Assembly: GCA_022605405.1 (NCBI GenBank)
Contig: JABYQQ010000016.1
Location: 1,054,001-1,118,000, forward strand
Reading direction: 5' to 3'
Length of the DNA stretch: 64,000 nucleotides
From: Earliella scabrosa
Lineage: Eukaryota; Basidiomycota; Agaricomycetes; Polyporales; Polyporaceae
Under the pieces are notes generated by a model. That model made no database searches. It was not told where the DNA came from and saw nothing but the letters and a program-made list of their open reading frames with translations. How positions within the stretch are numbered: position 1 is the first letter of the stretch; the number at the start of each line of letters is the position of its first letter. A program made the position numbers and the translations under genes. This document shows positions 33,117 to 46,000 of this stretch, piece by piece.

Positions 33117-35895
33117 AGAACATGTTCGTGCAACTATTCAAGGTTCAGGATGCACCGTATGGACAGTGATGGATTTTGTCTCAAGGGGATGCAAAAGCAT
33201 GTATAGACGCTGACGTCCAATCCTCAGGACAGTAATGGCAGCCGTAGCAGCCGTAGAAGTATATCAGCCGTCGACATTGGCATCAAAACGTAACCTCACC
33301 ACAGTAATAGAACTTGCATACTCAGTCAGCCGCAGCCTGAGGTGCACCACCATCTATTGTTGTCAAGGGTCCCATTGTTACCTTCCGTTTCAACACGAGT
33401 GCCGGCTCGCCGATAACAGCCATAAGAAGGCGACTCATCTCGCCCGACCACGCGTGAATGAAGCTTCAGCCTGGGAAGAGTCACCGCGTTGATAGGGAAC
33501 GTATGCACCACCCTTCCTTCGGCGATGATCAATCCCGATGGCTTTGTGAGCGGACTGACGTACCATCAGAGCCGGCATGGAAAGTAAACTATCGGAAGAG
33601 AGACCAAGACACAAAAGAGCTTCTCCGACACGGAGTATGGCAAGACTCCTGAGGCGATGCTTCAGCGGGAGTATCCATGCACCACCATGTCTGAATCGAT
33701 TGACGTACAAAAACCCTATGCGGCATGGACTCGACCCCTGACGACTGAAAGACAGCATCGGATAGCTTCTTCTGTGAGATGACGCAGATCACCCCACGAC
33801 CTGAAACGCGGGTCAACAAAGAAGGTCGTGATGATACGTGACGCTCACATTCCACCTGCTCAGTCTTATCCAATCTCTGTCGTGAAAGGCCCGACGCCGT
33901 GGCGGGTACGGAGACCAAGCTCCGTACGAGATCACCTTGGTGACGGCACGAGGTGCAAGAGCACAGGCTTGCTATCAATACAGAAGGCTTTCATCTGCCT
34001 CGAGGACGAACACATGCCGATCGAGTGTGTTGCAGACCGCAATGAGGTCGGCATCATGGCAGTGGACATCTCCAGGTGGGACCGGCGTACCAGATCGTGA
34101 TCGTCTGCGTGGGTGGGTTCAATCCACCACTACCTAGGTTCGTACTGCCTGTGGAACGCTTACTTGCTATTCTCCTGGTCGGCGCCTACCATTCGTCCTT
34201 ACAACTTATGATCCAAACGATATAGCTATACGGCGTAAGCCATGCTGGCAAAATAAACATCAATGCTGCGCATCATGTAAAATTTGACGTTTCGATACCT
34301 ACATCGGCCGCGAGTGCCAGTAGACATGATGCCTGAAGAAGGGCTTGCCAGAACCGTGCTGGATGGTTAGCACTCACCGTGTTGTTGACATCCCCATCTG
34401 CACTCGATGTACGGATCTACTGTACACGCGTCTTTCAGCCTGGGACCATGTCATTGCCAATGGTGATAGAAGATGCCAGCCTGAGTGGGATCTGCCACTG
34501 CGGTCACGTCAGAATGACGATGCCGTTTGGCGCTGCACAGCGCCGGTAGCGTAGTGCACCCGCGACACGATTCTGGCAGTGAATACGTACTTTATGGCGA
34601 CGCCAGCGTCCCTGAGGGCTGCGAGACGCAACAGATGAATGCGATTGAAGTTCAACATGAACATGAGTTACGTGACGAGATCCATGCGGCGGCACTGCCA
34701 CCACGCGGCTCTCCCAGTCACGCCATCGTGATCAGTGTTGAGTGAATCTTGAGAACTCACTGCGTCGATATAACGCGGGGAGCGCCGGCAAGCGGCATCG
34801 CCCACTACCGACAAGCTCATGAAGCAATCTGAGGCTGGAATATGGGCGACCAGAAGCGGAGTCTGCTGCCAATACCATGCTGTATGAGTTGGACAGGGCG
34901 CGCATCAGTCGGACTAAAGTCCTCCTTCAACGCGCCCACTCTGAAGGGATTTGGAACTTGGACGACTTGAAGAGAACTTGAAGGAAGGGGGTGAGAGTCG
35001 AGACCGCCGCAGAACCCTCACGTGAAATGTCATGTGACGTTGGACCGGCTAAGGTGGAGTCGATCATCCACAGAGACCCACTACCTAAGTCGGTAGTGGG
35101 AATTGCTACGCCTTTACCCGGTGATCTTCAAGTTCAGGTTCCACAGTTCAAGGACCAACTTCCAGTACGTGGCACGGCACTATACATCATTCTCTTCGTC
35201 AGCCTCGACCGCAGCTCGAGATCGTCGTCCCTTACACTCCATCTTTTCTTCGTGAATACTATGTTGTATGTACACAGCTGTGATGAATGTTCAACATCTA
35301 TGAGTCGACGTCTCAGGTTGCGCGGAGTTGAAGAAGGACGTCAAGTCACTTCAAACGGCTGGCCGTGTAGCCGCCACTATCAGCATCTGCATCACGGTAC
35401 TACTACCATAACACTGTCTCCGTGCATAGCTTGAAGCTTGAAGACGCTCTGTTGTGGCAGCTACCCAATGGCATGGATGGTTACCAATCTCCGAGCAGCC
35501 CGAGTCTCCGGGGTGGCGGGAGGCGACCACTCCCGGGGTCGCTGCTACTGCAGTAACCCTGTTTCATGCACTTCAGGATCCTGATGCGTATCGAGAGCTG
35601 ATGGTGCAGCGGACAAGAAAAGCGATCATGGCACCAGCAGCCACTACGCGCACTTCATTCTCTGACACTGACCACGGCGTCATGATTGAACGCCGATCTG
35701 TCGCATGTCAATCATTGGTTCGCCGTGAAGGTCCTTCCTAGGCTCACAATATACCAGCGAACATCCGATCACCTATCCGGAGCGACGCTGCAAGGCAGTT
35801 GCTAGCGATATGCTCGCGAAGGTGACGGGGTAACAATAACCGTAGATGACGGGATGACATCGTGTACCAGGTGCCAGACATTTTCCATGCTCCGG
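33117..35895. other. Gene-poor 2.8-kb region
   Basis: No gene could be supported on either strand. Fragments look coding-like: on the plus strand RVETAAEPSREMSCDVGPAK near 34991-35190, and KKDVKSLQTAGRVAATISIC near 35335-35400; on the minus strand a few GT-AG-bounded pieces near 33700-34000. None forms a continuous model. A 9-bp perfect hairpin lies at 35077-35100. The region may hold a decayed or lineage-specific gene. Confidence 0.35.
35077..35100. repeat. Perfect 9-bp inverted repeat with 6-nt loop
   Basis: CCCACTACC, loop TAAGTC, then GGTAGTGGG. The stem is uninterrupted and mostly G:C. It lies within an orphan open frame in the gene-poor region. A role as an RNA hairpin, protein site or element remnant cannot be told apart from sequence. 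Confidence 0.5.
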
Positions 35896-37635
35896 TTACT
35901 CTGGCGGAGTTCTTGCCGCATCTGCGGTAGCGGAGGGGTGCTCCGCGACCAACCGCTGCTCCAGTTCGTACTGCGCGAACCATGCGGGCTTTTTCTCCTC
36001 CCGCATCTTCTCCAGCGCCTCGATCTGCTTCACCAGCTTCTCGAAGTCCTCGTTCGACGCATTGGCAGCTGGGTCGCCGTCCTGCCCGGTCTGGACTGAC
36101 TGAAGGCGAGGCAAACACCGTCAGCATCGCACGCTGGACGGAGGAATGTCACATACCCCGCGATCCTTTTCGTATACCCGCTGCATGACCCGCAGCAAGT
36201 AGAGATCCTCTCCGATGGTCAACCATTGCACATTGGCCACCTGCTCCTCATGTGTGAGAGGACGTATTCGGATGTCGTCCCAATTGACTTCCTGTGCGGC
36301 CTCTTGTTCCGTCTTACCGAAGTATTGATTGCGGTATTGCTTGAGGAAGTCGAGAGTGGATAGAGCGTGGTCCATCCACCGTCGTAGCTGTCGACGGTGG
36401 TCGTCAGTGGCCTGTCCGCAGAGCACGGGCCGCAGTTTGACGAAGGAACGTGTCTGTGGCGCATGGTCTCCGCGAACGATGATGTCCGGGGAATCTAGTC
36501 CGGCAACATTGTAGAGTAGCTTGAGTGGCGTGATGGCCTCAAGGAAGACTCGACCCTATCTCACAGCCAGGAAGGGTCAGCGTTTACTTACTAGAGCCGT
36601 GAGACGTTCCACGCTACCTTCTGTCTGCCAGCCTCAATGACCGACGTCACCTGTCTAGGAACAACAGCACCATCAACGATGTCGTCGACCTGGAATTGCG
36701 CTATGTAGATAGGCATGAGGATGGGGTACGCCGCCAACTACGGATGGTCATTCGCACCTTCGCAACAACTTCACATGAATAGGACAGGCTCACCATGGTG
36801 GTATGTATGGATGAAGGGTCGAATCGGAAGGAATGTGAAACGGTAGCGCCCGACAGGGACAATGAGCGAGCAGCCTCGGGTAACTTGAATGGGGATAAAC
36901 TGAACGGGAGACAAAGCACGTCATCGCCGTCATGCTTCCGCAACTGTTCTGTCCATGGTACAGTCGAGCTCTCCCTTATATCTCGGCCTAGTAAGAGGTT
37001 GAAAGTTGACAGCGGTTCGTAGACGAAGCCTGTCAACATATTCAGTGAAACGAGCTGGTGGCCAGCGACGAAGATCTGCACCTGGCACTCTCCTAAGGGA
37101 GACAGTTAGTAAATTCAGGTATCATAACACTGTGTGTGGGACGCACGCGTGAATTTGTACTTGAGCAACGTCCTACACGGTCGATGTCAGCCGGAAGGGG
37201 TAGAGACTACGAGACGACGAAGGCACCTTTGAGAACTCGGCATCTGACTCCTGCTTCTTGAGCCATACCGCTGCCTGAACCTGCGAGTCAACCACCCATG
37301 TAGGCAAGTAGACGGCCTGTATCCTTGTAGGTCGCAGAGCGTCGACATTCAGAGTCGGGAAGAAGTGTCGCAAGACCGTGCCCAACAACTTGTGTGACGT
37401 GAACCCAGACGTGAACCAGCTCAATTCCCTGACAGCGTGTTCCCGAGTAATCACAAACGGAAGGGCTAATCATATGGGAATTGTTAGTAAAGGGGAGACC
37501 TAACCGCGACAGAAGTGAATGACCTCTGACTTTGCTGGAATATGGTCGATGACCATGCGACCGTACGCGTGGAGTTCGAGAACGGCAAAGTTTGAGCAAG
37601 GAATCACTATGAGAGCCTATCCGACCAGAGAGCAT
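35896..37635 (-). CDS. Conserved fungal protein with probable mitochondrial presequence, function unknown
   Basis: Several exons. The N-terminus (MLSGRIGSHSDSLLKLCRSR) is Arg/Ser-rich and free of acidic residues for most of its length, typical of a mitochondrial presequence. After a splice come LPFVITREHAVRELSWFTSG, LLGTVLRHFFPTLNVDALRP, RIQAVYLPTWVVDSQVQAAV and further on FVYEPLSTFNLLLG, LPFSLSPFKLPEAA and AAYPILMPIYIAQFQVDD. A C-terminal helical part reads RRWMDHALSTLDFLKQYRNQ and DFEKLVKQIEALEKMREEKK. The first part resembles a conserved Agaricomycete family I know only as hypothetical. The exon near 37090 (DVAQVQIHA) is small and its downstream frame was chosen by coding quality. It is divergent from the ER DnaJ gene (249 bp between starts). 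Confidence 0.65.
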
Positions 37636-37884
37636 AGCAGCATGAACATCAGACGAGGGAGAGCGGTAGAGAGACAGGTTTAGAGCGTCCCTGGAGAGTG
37701 CTCGGCGTTCGTGCCAGACTTCGCGATGGTTGAGGTCAGTGAACCCCAGCCCGGGGTTAGGAGTAGGGTTAAGCTTCACGTGACCCTGGCTACGTGTCCG
37801 TGTCCAGATTGGGAAAACAGAGAATGAGCGTCCGCAGACGAGCAGCCACCCACTCCCCTTCCTCGACCTCCTCCCCACGCAGGC

Positions 37885-39338
37885 ATGGGGTCTCCGGCAC
37901 ATCTCGTCTTTGTTGTTGTTCTGCTTTTGGCTGTTCTCGTCCATGCTGCTGATCTGTACAAAATCCTAGAGCGTTAGTCTGAAGGCGCGCAACTCGTCGG
38001 TCTAGCATGTCTCTGACTGACGCTGCTTCTCCAGTCTCGAAGTCTGCTTCAGAGCAGGATATCAGAAAAGCATATAAGCGACTAAGGTGCGGTGAACTTA
38101 CTACTGGTACCTCACAACTTCGAACGCGATGGGAGCAGTCGCAAATATCACCCGGACAAGAACAAGGAGCCTGGAGCGGAAGAGAAGTTCGTGGAGATTG
38201 CTCATGGTATGCCCCTGCAACTTGCTCAGTCGATCCTCCACACTGAATCATGTGTAGCCTATGAGGTGCTATCCGACTCGACGAAGCGCCAGATCTACGA
38301 CCGCCATGGCGAGGAAGGGCTAAAGGCACACGAGGGTGGGCAGCATTACGCGAACCCCTTCGACATGTTCCAGTCCTTCTTCGGCGGTGGCCATGCACAA
38401 CAGCAGGTGCGCAAGGGCCCTACTTCCGTCAGCGAGTTTGAGGTCTCGCTCGCGGACATCTACACGGGCGCAAGCATCGACTTCATGATCAAGAAGCGCA
38501 TCCTTTGCGACCACTGTCGCGGGACGGGTGCTGCATCGTCGGACGACATTCACACGTGTAACGCGTGTGGTGGACAGGGCGTCCGCATCATGCGCCAGCA
38601 GATCATGCCCGGCATGTTCACCCAGTCGCAGGTGACTTGTAATGAGTGTGGCGGGCGCGGGACCGTCATCAAGAAGAGGTGCCCGCACTGTAATGGAAAC
38701 AAGGTCATGGACCACACCCAGCACTACACCCTTGAAGTCCCCAAAGGCGCACCAGAAGGCCACGAAGTTGTGTTCGAGGGCGAGGCAGACGAGAGTCCAG
38801 ACTGGGAAGCGGGAGACGTCGTGATCCGTATCAGGAGCAAGAAGGAGAAGGGTGGGTGGCGCAGGAAGGAGAGCGGGTTGTATTGGAGGGAATCCATTAC
38901 CGTTGCAGAGGTACGTCGTTGATCTATCTCTATACCCTGGGTGCGCTTCATATGCTCGTTGCAGGCACTTCTGGGCTTTGAGCGCAACCTCACACATCTA
39001 GACGGTCATCTTGTAGAGCTGAAGCGTCATTCGGTAACGCAACCAGGTTGGCCGTCTCGTCCTCTCGCGTTACCCTCGTTTCACTCACCCTCGCCATAGG
39101 ATATGTACAGACCATCAAGGGAGAGGGTCTGCCATTCTTCGACAGACCGTCAGAACACGGCGACTTGTATGTAGAGTACAATGTCGTTCTTCCCACAGAA
39201 ATCACGCCGGAGACTAAGAAGCGTATGTTGCGAGGCCGTCGTCTGACCATTTGATGCGTACTGAACCCTGTTCGTCCAGGTCTCCTTGCTGCGTTCTATC
39301 CTGAAGGGAACAGCAAGCATCATAGTGACGAACTATAG
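37885..39338 (+). CDS. ER-lumenal DnaJ/Hsp40 co-chaperone (Scj1/ERdj3 type)
   Basis: Exons 37885-37972, 38035-38086, 38139-38206, 38258-38910, 38965-39046, 39100-39222 and 39280-39338; 374 aa. The signal peptide is MGSPAHLVFVVVLLLAVLVH, then ADLYKILELSKSASEQDIRK starts the J domain with the HPD triad in RKYHPDKN. After a short Gly/Phe part (FGGGHAQQQ) come the cysteine-rich repeats CDHCRGTG, CNACGGQG, CNECGGRG and CPHCNGNK, and C-terminal substrate-binding domains (HYTLEVPKGAPEGHEVVFEG, GFERNLTHLDGHLVELKRHS, GEGLPFFDRPSEHGDLYVEY). The last residues are HHSDEL, an ER-retrieval type ending in place of HDEL. It helps BiP/Kar2 fold proteins in the ER. It converges on cullin-3, with 173 bp between stops. 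Confidence 0.95.
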
Positions 39339-39511
39339 AATAGTCGGGGCCGTGTAGAGTACATCCGGCGAGGTGTCGCCGACCTCCTAATCTTATTGCT
39401 CATCGAGATGACGACTAGTGGCAGGAATCGTGATGAATATCATACAACATTGCGAGTCTCCGTCAGATGGGCAACTGGTAATACAGATGGGGTGATGCTA
39501 CATGCGTTATG

Positions 39512-42510
39512 TCATGCCTAAATTTCGCAGTGGTCAGGCTCGAAACGCGAAACATTGATGAGTTGCAGCCTACCAGGTAGTTATACGACTTGCGGTCCTC
39601 GCATCGCTCGAGATACTCGCGCTGAAGACACCACGTCAGCCCGAAGACGACCACATTGATGGGTGTGCAACTATACCTCAATGAGACCCTCTATGCGTTT
39701 CTTGATGTTGAGGGGGTTGGGCTGGAAGCGACTGGCCAGCTGTCTCGTGACTTCGTTGATGAGGTCGTTGTGCGTCATATGCTTCCTGTCCTTCATAATG
39801 CGGACAATGCATGCCTGTCCGACAAGGCTTAATCGTATGTATGACCCAGTACTAGGAGAAACGCACCTCCGTTTGATGCCGTCGCTCCTCGTCAATGCGG
39901 TCCTTGGTCTCCTTCCGCTCCTCGGTGTTCTCCACTCTCGACGCGACGGTGCTGATCTTGATCTTCTGCAATGGTGCGGAAAAGTCAGCGTTGAACGAGA
40001 ACGAGTCCGTCGAGTTGACATCGCGCCCTGGAGGGTGCTTCTTGAGGATCTTGTACTTTGCGCACGCAAGTGACTGCAGTTGGCGCTTCAGCTCGACCTC
40101 AGGGATTGAAGTCGCAGATTTGATTTCCTGTATGCCATGTGAGGGGTTGCGGGTCAACTCAATTGGCCAAGCACATACCTCGTAGGACAGGGTCTGGTCG
40201 TCTAGGATGTCCTCGAAGAGAAGGAGAATGACCAAAGCGAAAGTAGAGACGTTCAGGTCGTGTTTCCTTGACTTGAATGTGACCCGGACATCCGCATTAC
40301 CGAGAGAAGGCTGCCATGTGAGTCGTCGACCGTTATGACGAGAGAGATAGAATCGCTCGAACGACTTCGATGCCTTGATGAGCTCTTCGGGGAACGTGCA
40401 CGAGGCAGCTGTATGCGACATGGGCCAGAACGTCGAAGTCATGACAATCACAGAGATATCGATGTCTTGCGACTGGATGGATCGGTTTTTTGAGCGAGCA
40501 TCAGGCCGAGAAGTGACCGTACTCACGATCGCGTTCTTTGCCAGATGGTCGCGATATGCCTCCATTGTATCCGAGGACAACTTCATGTCGTGGAACATAC
40601 CCTCGAGCTTTTGAGTGAACTGGTATCCGCACTCTACTTTCAGCTTCGCTAGCATCCCACGCTCCGCGTCGTCCGAGACGGAGCGTCCCAGAAGGAGACG
40701 CTTCGCAAGGTGTCCCTTGTAGTACCGCTCGAAGACATCCTTGTCGGTGATGAAGCGGAATACTGTGATCGTCTTGTCGAGCACGATATCGACTTCCGTC
40801 TCCGATTTCTGCCACAGCTAGGTAAATATTTAGATCCATACGAATTGATGACACGCCGCACCCCTCTGAGACCTTTCTTCAGGTTCTCGTCGATGAACAG
40901 CGAGATGAACTCTGGAGCCTTCTCGTTCAGGTTGATGAATGTCTCGAACGCCTAAATGCAACTCGGTCAGCCATGATCGTATACGCAGTATGCGCTCGCC
41001 GACCTCGTTGATGCTACTCTCCAAATCACGATCGCTGTGAAACGCCTTCGACCAGATCTTGTCGAACTTGTCCTTGAGATCCAGTACGTCTTGAACCCAT
41101 TTGAGTGCCAAGGCCAACGTCTGCGAGGCAGCAGTCGGTGGTGGACGCGCTTTTGCCTTGCCTTTCGCCTTGGCCGACGGCTCGGCCATGTCTTCGTCTT
41201 GTGAATCCCCTCCGTCGCCGCCTGTCGTAGCGCCCGCCTCGTTGATGTCCTTGCCACGGCGAATGATTGTCTCTCGCAGCGACTTCCTCAGACATCCAGG
41301 GCCGGCCGCTACCCGGAAGAATAGCCGATACATGCGAGCAAGGTCCTCCAGCCTGTCATTGTCTATCATAGCGTCCAGGCCAGAGTTGGGCATATTCACA
41401 ACAGTCGTCAGATGAGCAGAAACCAAATGCTTCTCTAGGTGTCTTTGTAGGGGAACGGTTGTGAGAGTCGACAGGATGTGATGTGTCCGTGACTCCTCCT
41501 CGTGGAAACGAGACTCTACCTGTAAAAAGGTTGGATATGCGGTCGTTCGAACCTCGATGACTTACTCACGCGTCTTAAGTATTCTGATGCGTCGCACGTC
41601 TCAATCAGACGTTCGCCTTCTTTCTCGTAGAAGATTTCACTCTCTTTCAAGACGGCCGGTTCTATATCACGCTTGTAAAGTGATATGCCGTCTCGGGATG
41701 TGTGGTCTTCGAGCTGCAGGAACACATCGACACACCCCTTGACTGAGGACCGATTAATGGTGTAGCCGTCGCGCTCAATCTGGATGAGAGTAAGGATTGC
41801 TGATATGATATGATCTTCGATTGGTGGCCTCATGATATGTTGGATGAACAGCCTGAGACCCGCATCCCAGATCTTTGGCACGTTCGCGCTGTCCGTATAG
41901 ACCCGGTCCTATGGATTCTCGTCTCATCTTCATGCCTCGTCCCAGGCGAAACAAGAAGGACGCACCATGTACTTGAGGACGTCTCGTAGCTTCGACAGAC
42001 TCGATGTGTGATCGTCCCAGACCTTCTTTAGCGCCTTCAGCAACATCTCACCCTCCTGGCTCCTCTGCACGGGATCGTCCGAAACGCCGGTAGGGAACGT
42101 AGGCACGATGTACTCCTTCGCGAGTTTCTCCAAGTTCTGAGCGACGAGTTGCGTAGACCCTCTGTACAGCTTGTCGCCATGCTTGTAGAGGACCATGTTG
42201 TACGCGTACCGGTGGTTCTCCTCGAAGGACAGGTTCGCGGCATTGTGGTTCTGAATTTCGATAATGTTTCGGGAGAGCTTCGCCCAAGTTTCGTCCATGG
42301 AGACATCCGGCCCATGCTATCCGCGGGTCAGAATGCACGCGAGGTGACGCTGCAGAACGAACCGCACCTTGCGCGCAGGTGTCTGTCACAGAAGGTCAGA
42401 CACGATCACCTTATTGTCATTGTGGACCGCCTCACAATTCGACCTCTCCCTCCTCTATTTCGCGGCGGAACTTGGCACAACGCGCGTTTGACCCGTGTTT
42501 GCGGTAACAT
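39512..42510 (-). CDS. Cullin-3 type ubiquitin-ligase scaffold
   Basis: Twelve exons (42510-42436, 42382-42368, 42316-41966, 41908-41570, 41519-41004, 40951-40862, 40817-40527, 40472-40179, 40127-39867, 39814-39677, 39621-39574, 39517-39512) give 807 aa. The N-terminus has cullin repeats ([35 protein letters not shown]). The cullin-homology core follows ([60 protein letters not shown]). The winged-helix end carries [20 protein letters not shown] with the neddylated Lys, and closes [13 protein letters not shown]. It binds Rbx1 and BTB adaptors. Low-complexity Lys/Ala insert ([15 protein letters not shown]) in the middle. Two micro-exons: 15 nt near the start, and a final one holding only an Ala codon plus the stop. 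Confidence 0.93.
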
Positions 42511-43004
42511 ATGACATGGTTACTCACCCGTGGACATGGGGAAGACGATAATATACACAAAGGTACGCCGAGTGAGCGAGGAAAGCGAGACAGAGTTGCG
42601 GTGGCTGGACGCCTGCGGTAAGAGACTTTGGCGAGCGCCGGTACCGAGTGCCTGGATGACGCACGCCAGCGATCGCTCGAAATGGATGATGATACAACGA
42701 TGCACAACTGCTCCAATCTCCTGTGTCTTCTAGCGAGCACTAAGTAGCACTAGCGATTACAGTATTAGACAGAACAGCTTCAGGTGTACAAGTGGGTAGT
42801 GGTGGATACAGTGATGTACTGATTGCAGTGGGAGGGCAAGAAACAGCAAGCGAATGCGCGGAACATTGTCAGTATAGATGGCAACTTGTGTAACGTACGA
42901 GTAGACAGCGAGCGAGCATGCGTGGCGCGTAGCGTGGAGGGACGTAAGGAAACATGATGTGGCAATAAGATACGTTGGCCGATACCTGTAGATGGCAAGC
43001 GAGT
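42511..43004. other. Intergenic between cullin-3 and exportin-T
   Basis: Both genes read leftwards. This is the cullin-3 upstream region and the exportin-T 3' flank. No further gene or repeat was seen. Confidence 0.4.
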
Positions 43005-46000
43005 TTAAGAGCCTGCGCGGGACGCGCGCACGAACTCCGTGAAGTATTTCCGGAAGGCCTTCGGATCGAGTTCACGCATCTTCGTCGCGAACTCGACGGC
43101 GGTGGGTTGGGGCCAGTTCTGGGAAGGGAGGAAGACTGTGACGAAGAAATCGAACGCTTCTTGTCCTCGTGTCTTCGAGACGACCTGGAGTAGATTGGCA
43201 ATTTCCTGCAAGACCTATGTATCATCCAGGTTACTATAAGACATTGGGTACTGTATTCAAAACACTCACGACGACAATTTGTCCATCCTTGATGTTGAAC
43301 TGAGGGAGAGAGAGAACGGCGAATGCGGTCGGCACTACTCGTTCATAGACAAACCGTTCGAATCCAGGGAGCACTTGGTGCTCGCCAGGCGTCTTTGCAG
43401 GCTCCGCCCAGACGGTGATGCAGCGGCCTAGGAACGAGAACGCTGCCTTCTCGCTAGACGGATCTGAAGGATCCTCCGCTATACGTAGCATGGTTCCTAA
43501 CAGGCTTTCGAGTTGACCTTTGTTCCCTGCGAGGATATTCGTGCTGTCAGCCTACCGTCTCTGGCGGTATACAAGTGAGAGAGCTTACGATCTGAGATGA
43601 AGACGGTGTGCAATTTTGAAGAAATGATACTGATAAGAAGGTTGAGGTACGCCTTCTTTGTATCCTGTTGCGTGACTTGGTCGTCCGTCCCCGTCACTGG
43701 CTGGGCGAGAACACTGTTGATGTGCGCGCTGAGTGGTCCAATGAGCTGGTCAAGTACGTCCCAGATGTCTTCCTGGAGCTTGTGGATCGACAGCCCGATG
43801 AAGTTCATGAAGTCGTTCAGCTCAGTTGGTTCGAAATGGGCCAGCAAGTTCGCCATCAGGGTCGGGATGAGTTGCGCCACGTTGGATCCTGTGGTCGCCA
43901 GGATGCGAGCAAACGCGAAGCGCGTCTATGTACGGGTCAGATAGAGGGAGGACGCACTGGCAAGGAAACTCACCGCGTCCCGAACAACTCTGAAGACGTT
44001 CATAGCCTCTAGACAGACAAGGATCGCCTGCCCAACCTCCCTGAATACGTCGAGTGGAGGTGCAATGTACCCTTCCGGGACCGGGCTAGGGTACTCAGGG
44101 AAGCCCTTCGCGATGTTGCCCAACGCCATGATGATATGGTGAACCTTGAGAATCGGCATGACATCGCCCGGGCCCTTGACTGCTTGCAAGTTCACAGAAA
44201 GCTCGTCTAGCAGTGGTCGCACGACGGAGAGCAACACAGCTGCAGCTCGATCGGGAGTTTTGTGGAGCAGTGAGACGAGTGTTCCGGCAGCTTCAAAGAG
44301 GTACAACTGCGAGTCGAAGATGGTGGACGCAGCAAGGGCCTCGGAGAGTATGTCTTGCGAGTCGGCGGTCTCCAGTTCGGGAAGCTCCACCTGGATGGCG
44401 AGTAGGTCACGGAAACCATCGAGGAGAGAGACAGCCAGCTCTGGCGAGATCTCGTTCCGGTCTTCCCGAACAAATCGGTAGAAGAGGTAGAAGACCCGAG
44501 ACTGCGTGCTCGACTCTGGACTGTGCAATCCCCTGTACTCGAAGCAATCAGCCGGTGACACGAGGCCGCAGGATCACTGACACCCACCGAACGTCAAGCA
44601 TGGCCTGCAAGGTTGGCATGATGCACTCCTTACGAACCTTGAAGAAGTCGCCATAGCGTGCCACGGTCTCAAAGAACTGCATGGACACGGTTTTGTGCGG
44701 GAAGGCGGATATTCCCGATTGTACAAGGGCGTAGAGCATCTCACCATGGCTGGTAAGCGGGTATTCTGAGTAGTCGGTGTCCTTGCGCTTTTCTCGAACC
44801 ACGGCAGATGGTGCTTGGCAAAACGCTGCACGTCCCTTCCCTCCCGCTACGCAAGGCGTGAGATACACCCGAGCGTATAGGTAAAGGGATACTCACACTT
44901 GTTGATCTCGCCGAATATGTAGACGAGGTACACCGCGAGTTCTGCATCGTTCCACTTAAGCGTTACACCGTTCTGGTATGCTGAGAGGGTGTTGAGGGCG
45001 AGTGTCCGCACGGACTCCGTGACGAGATCAGGATCGACCAGTAGGGTAGAGTCCATGAAAGTCCGGAGCTCCTGTGATGTGACATGAGGCTGCTGTTCCT
45101 GACGACGATGTACGACCACAGAACCACGAACCTTACGGAGCTCTTCAAACGCTGCCTTGTCATCCTCGTCCATGTCCTCCGGATCAGCCTCCTCGTCCCA
45201 CTTCAGCTTCTCCAGGATGACAGTGAGCAGCGACGAAAGGAAAGAACGTTTCGCAGGATCCAAAGGTTCCGTGGAGGATTTTCGTTGTCGCTTGTACTAG
45301 ATGTCCAAATCGGGTGAGATCTAGGGATATCTAGTGCCAGGGGCAAATGACTTACACTGAGGAGGATATTTTGTAGCAGGGGGAAGATAGTAGAGCACGT
45401 GTCGTCATACTCATCCGCCATGAAGCGCAACATGACAGGCAGGACCTGGGCCAATAGCTGCGCGGCTTCGGAACGGACGTTCTCGTCGGGGCACTCCTGC
45501 AACACGCGGCCAACAAGATGAGCAAGAGCGACCACGCGGGACTGCAATGCAGGAACAGATGTCGGGACACTCACATCGGTCAACTTGCAAATCTCAAGAC
45601 CCAGGACGTTGAGAAGCTTACCGAGAGCCTCCCGATAGGACTCCTCGCCCTCATCTGTGTCCGACCCGCGGCTGACCTGCTCGGCGCGCGTCCTCTCCTC
45701 AAGCGCCTCCAGGACCTGGCCGAGCGATAGAACCTTGATCAGCTGTAGCTTATCCGCAGGTTCCTTCAGCCCTTTTGCAACGATGCGCGTCAGCGCGAGA
45801 CAGGTGGCTAGACGGATGGCCAGCGACGGATCCGAGAGGAGCGTGAATAGGAGCGGGACGGTGTCGCGGGTGACTGTGAGGTTGATGTCGATCCAGCTCA
45901 CGTACGACGCAAACGTGCGGACACCCCAGTCGACGACCTCGATTGCGGTGTCCAGCTCCCGTTCTGATGCGGCAGTGGCGACCTCTTTCCGCAAACGCGT

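Noticed and set aside
34095..34130. GGTGG GTTCAAT CCACC looks like a tRNA T-arm
   Set aside because: Register is wrong for the T-loop (stem pairs only if G precedes TTC in the loop), and there is no A-box or acceptor stem upstream.
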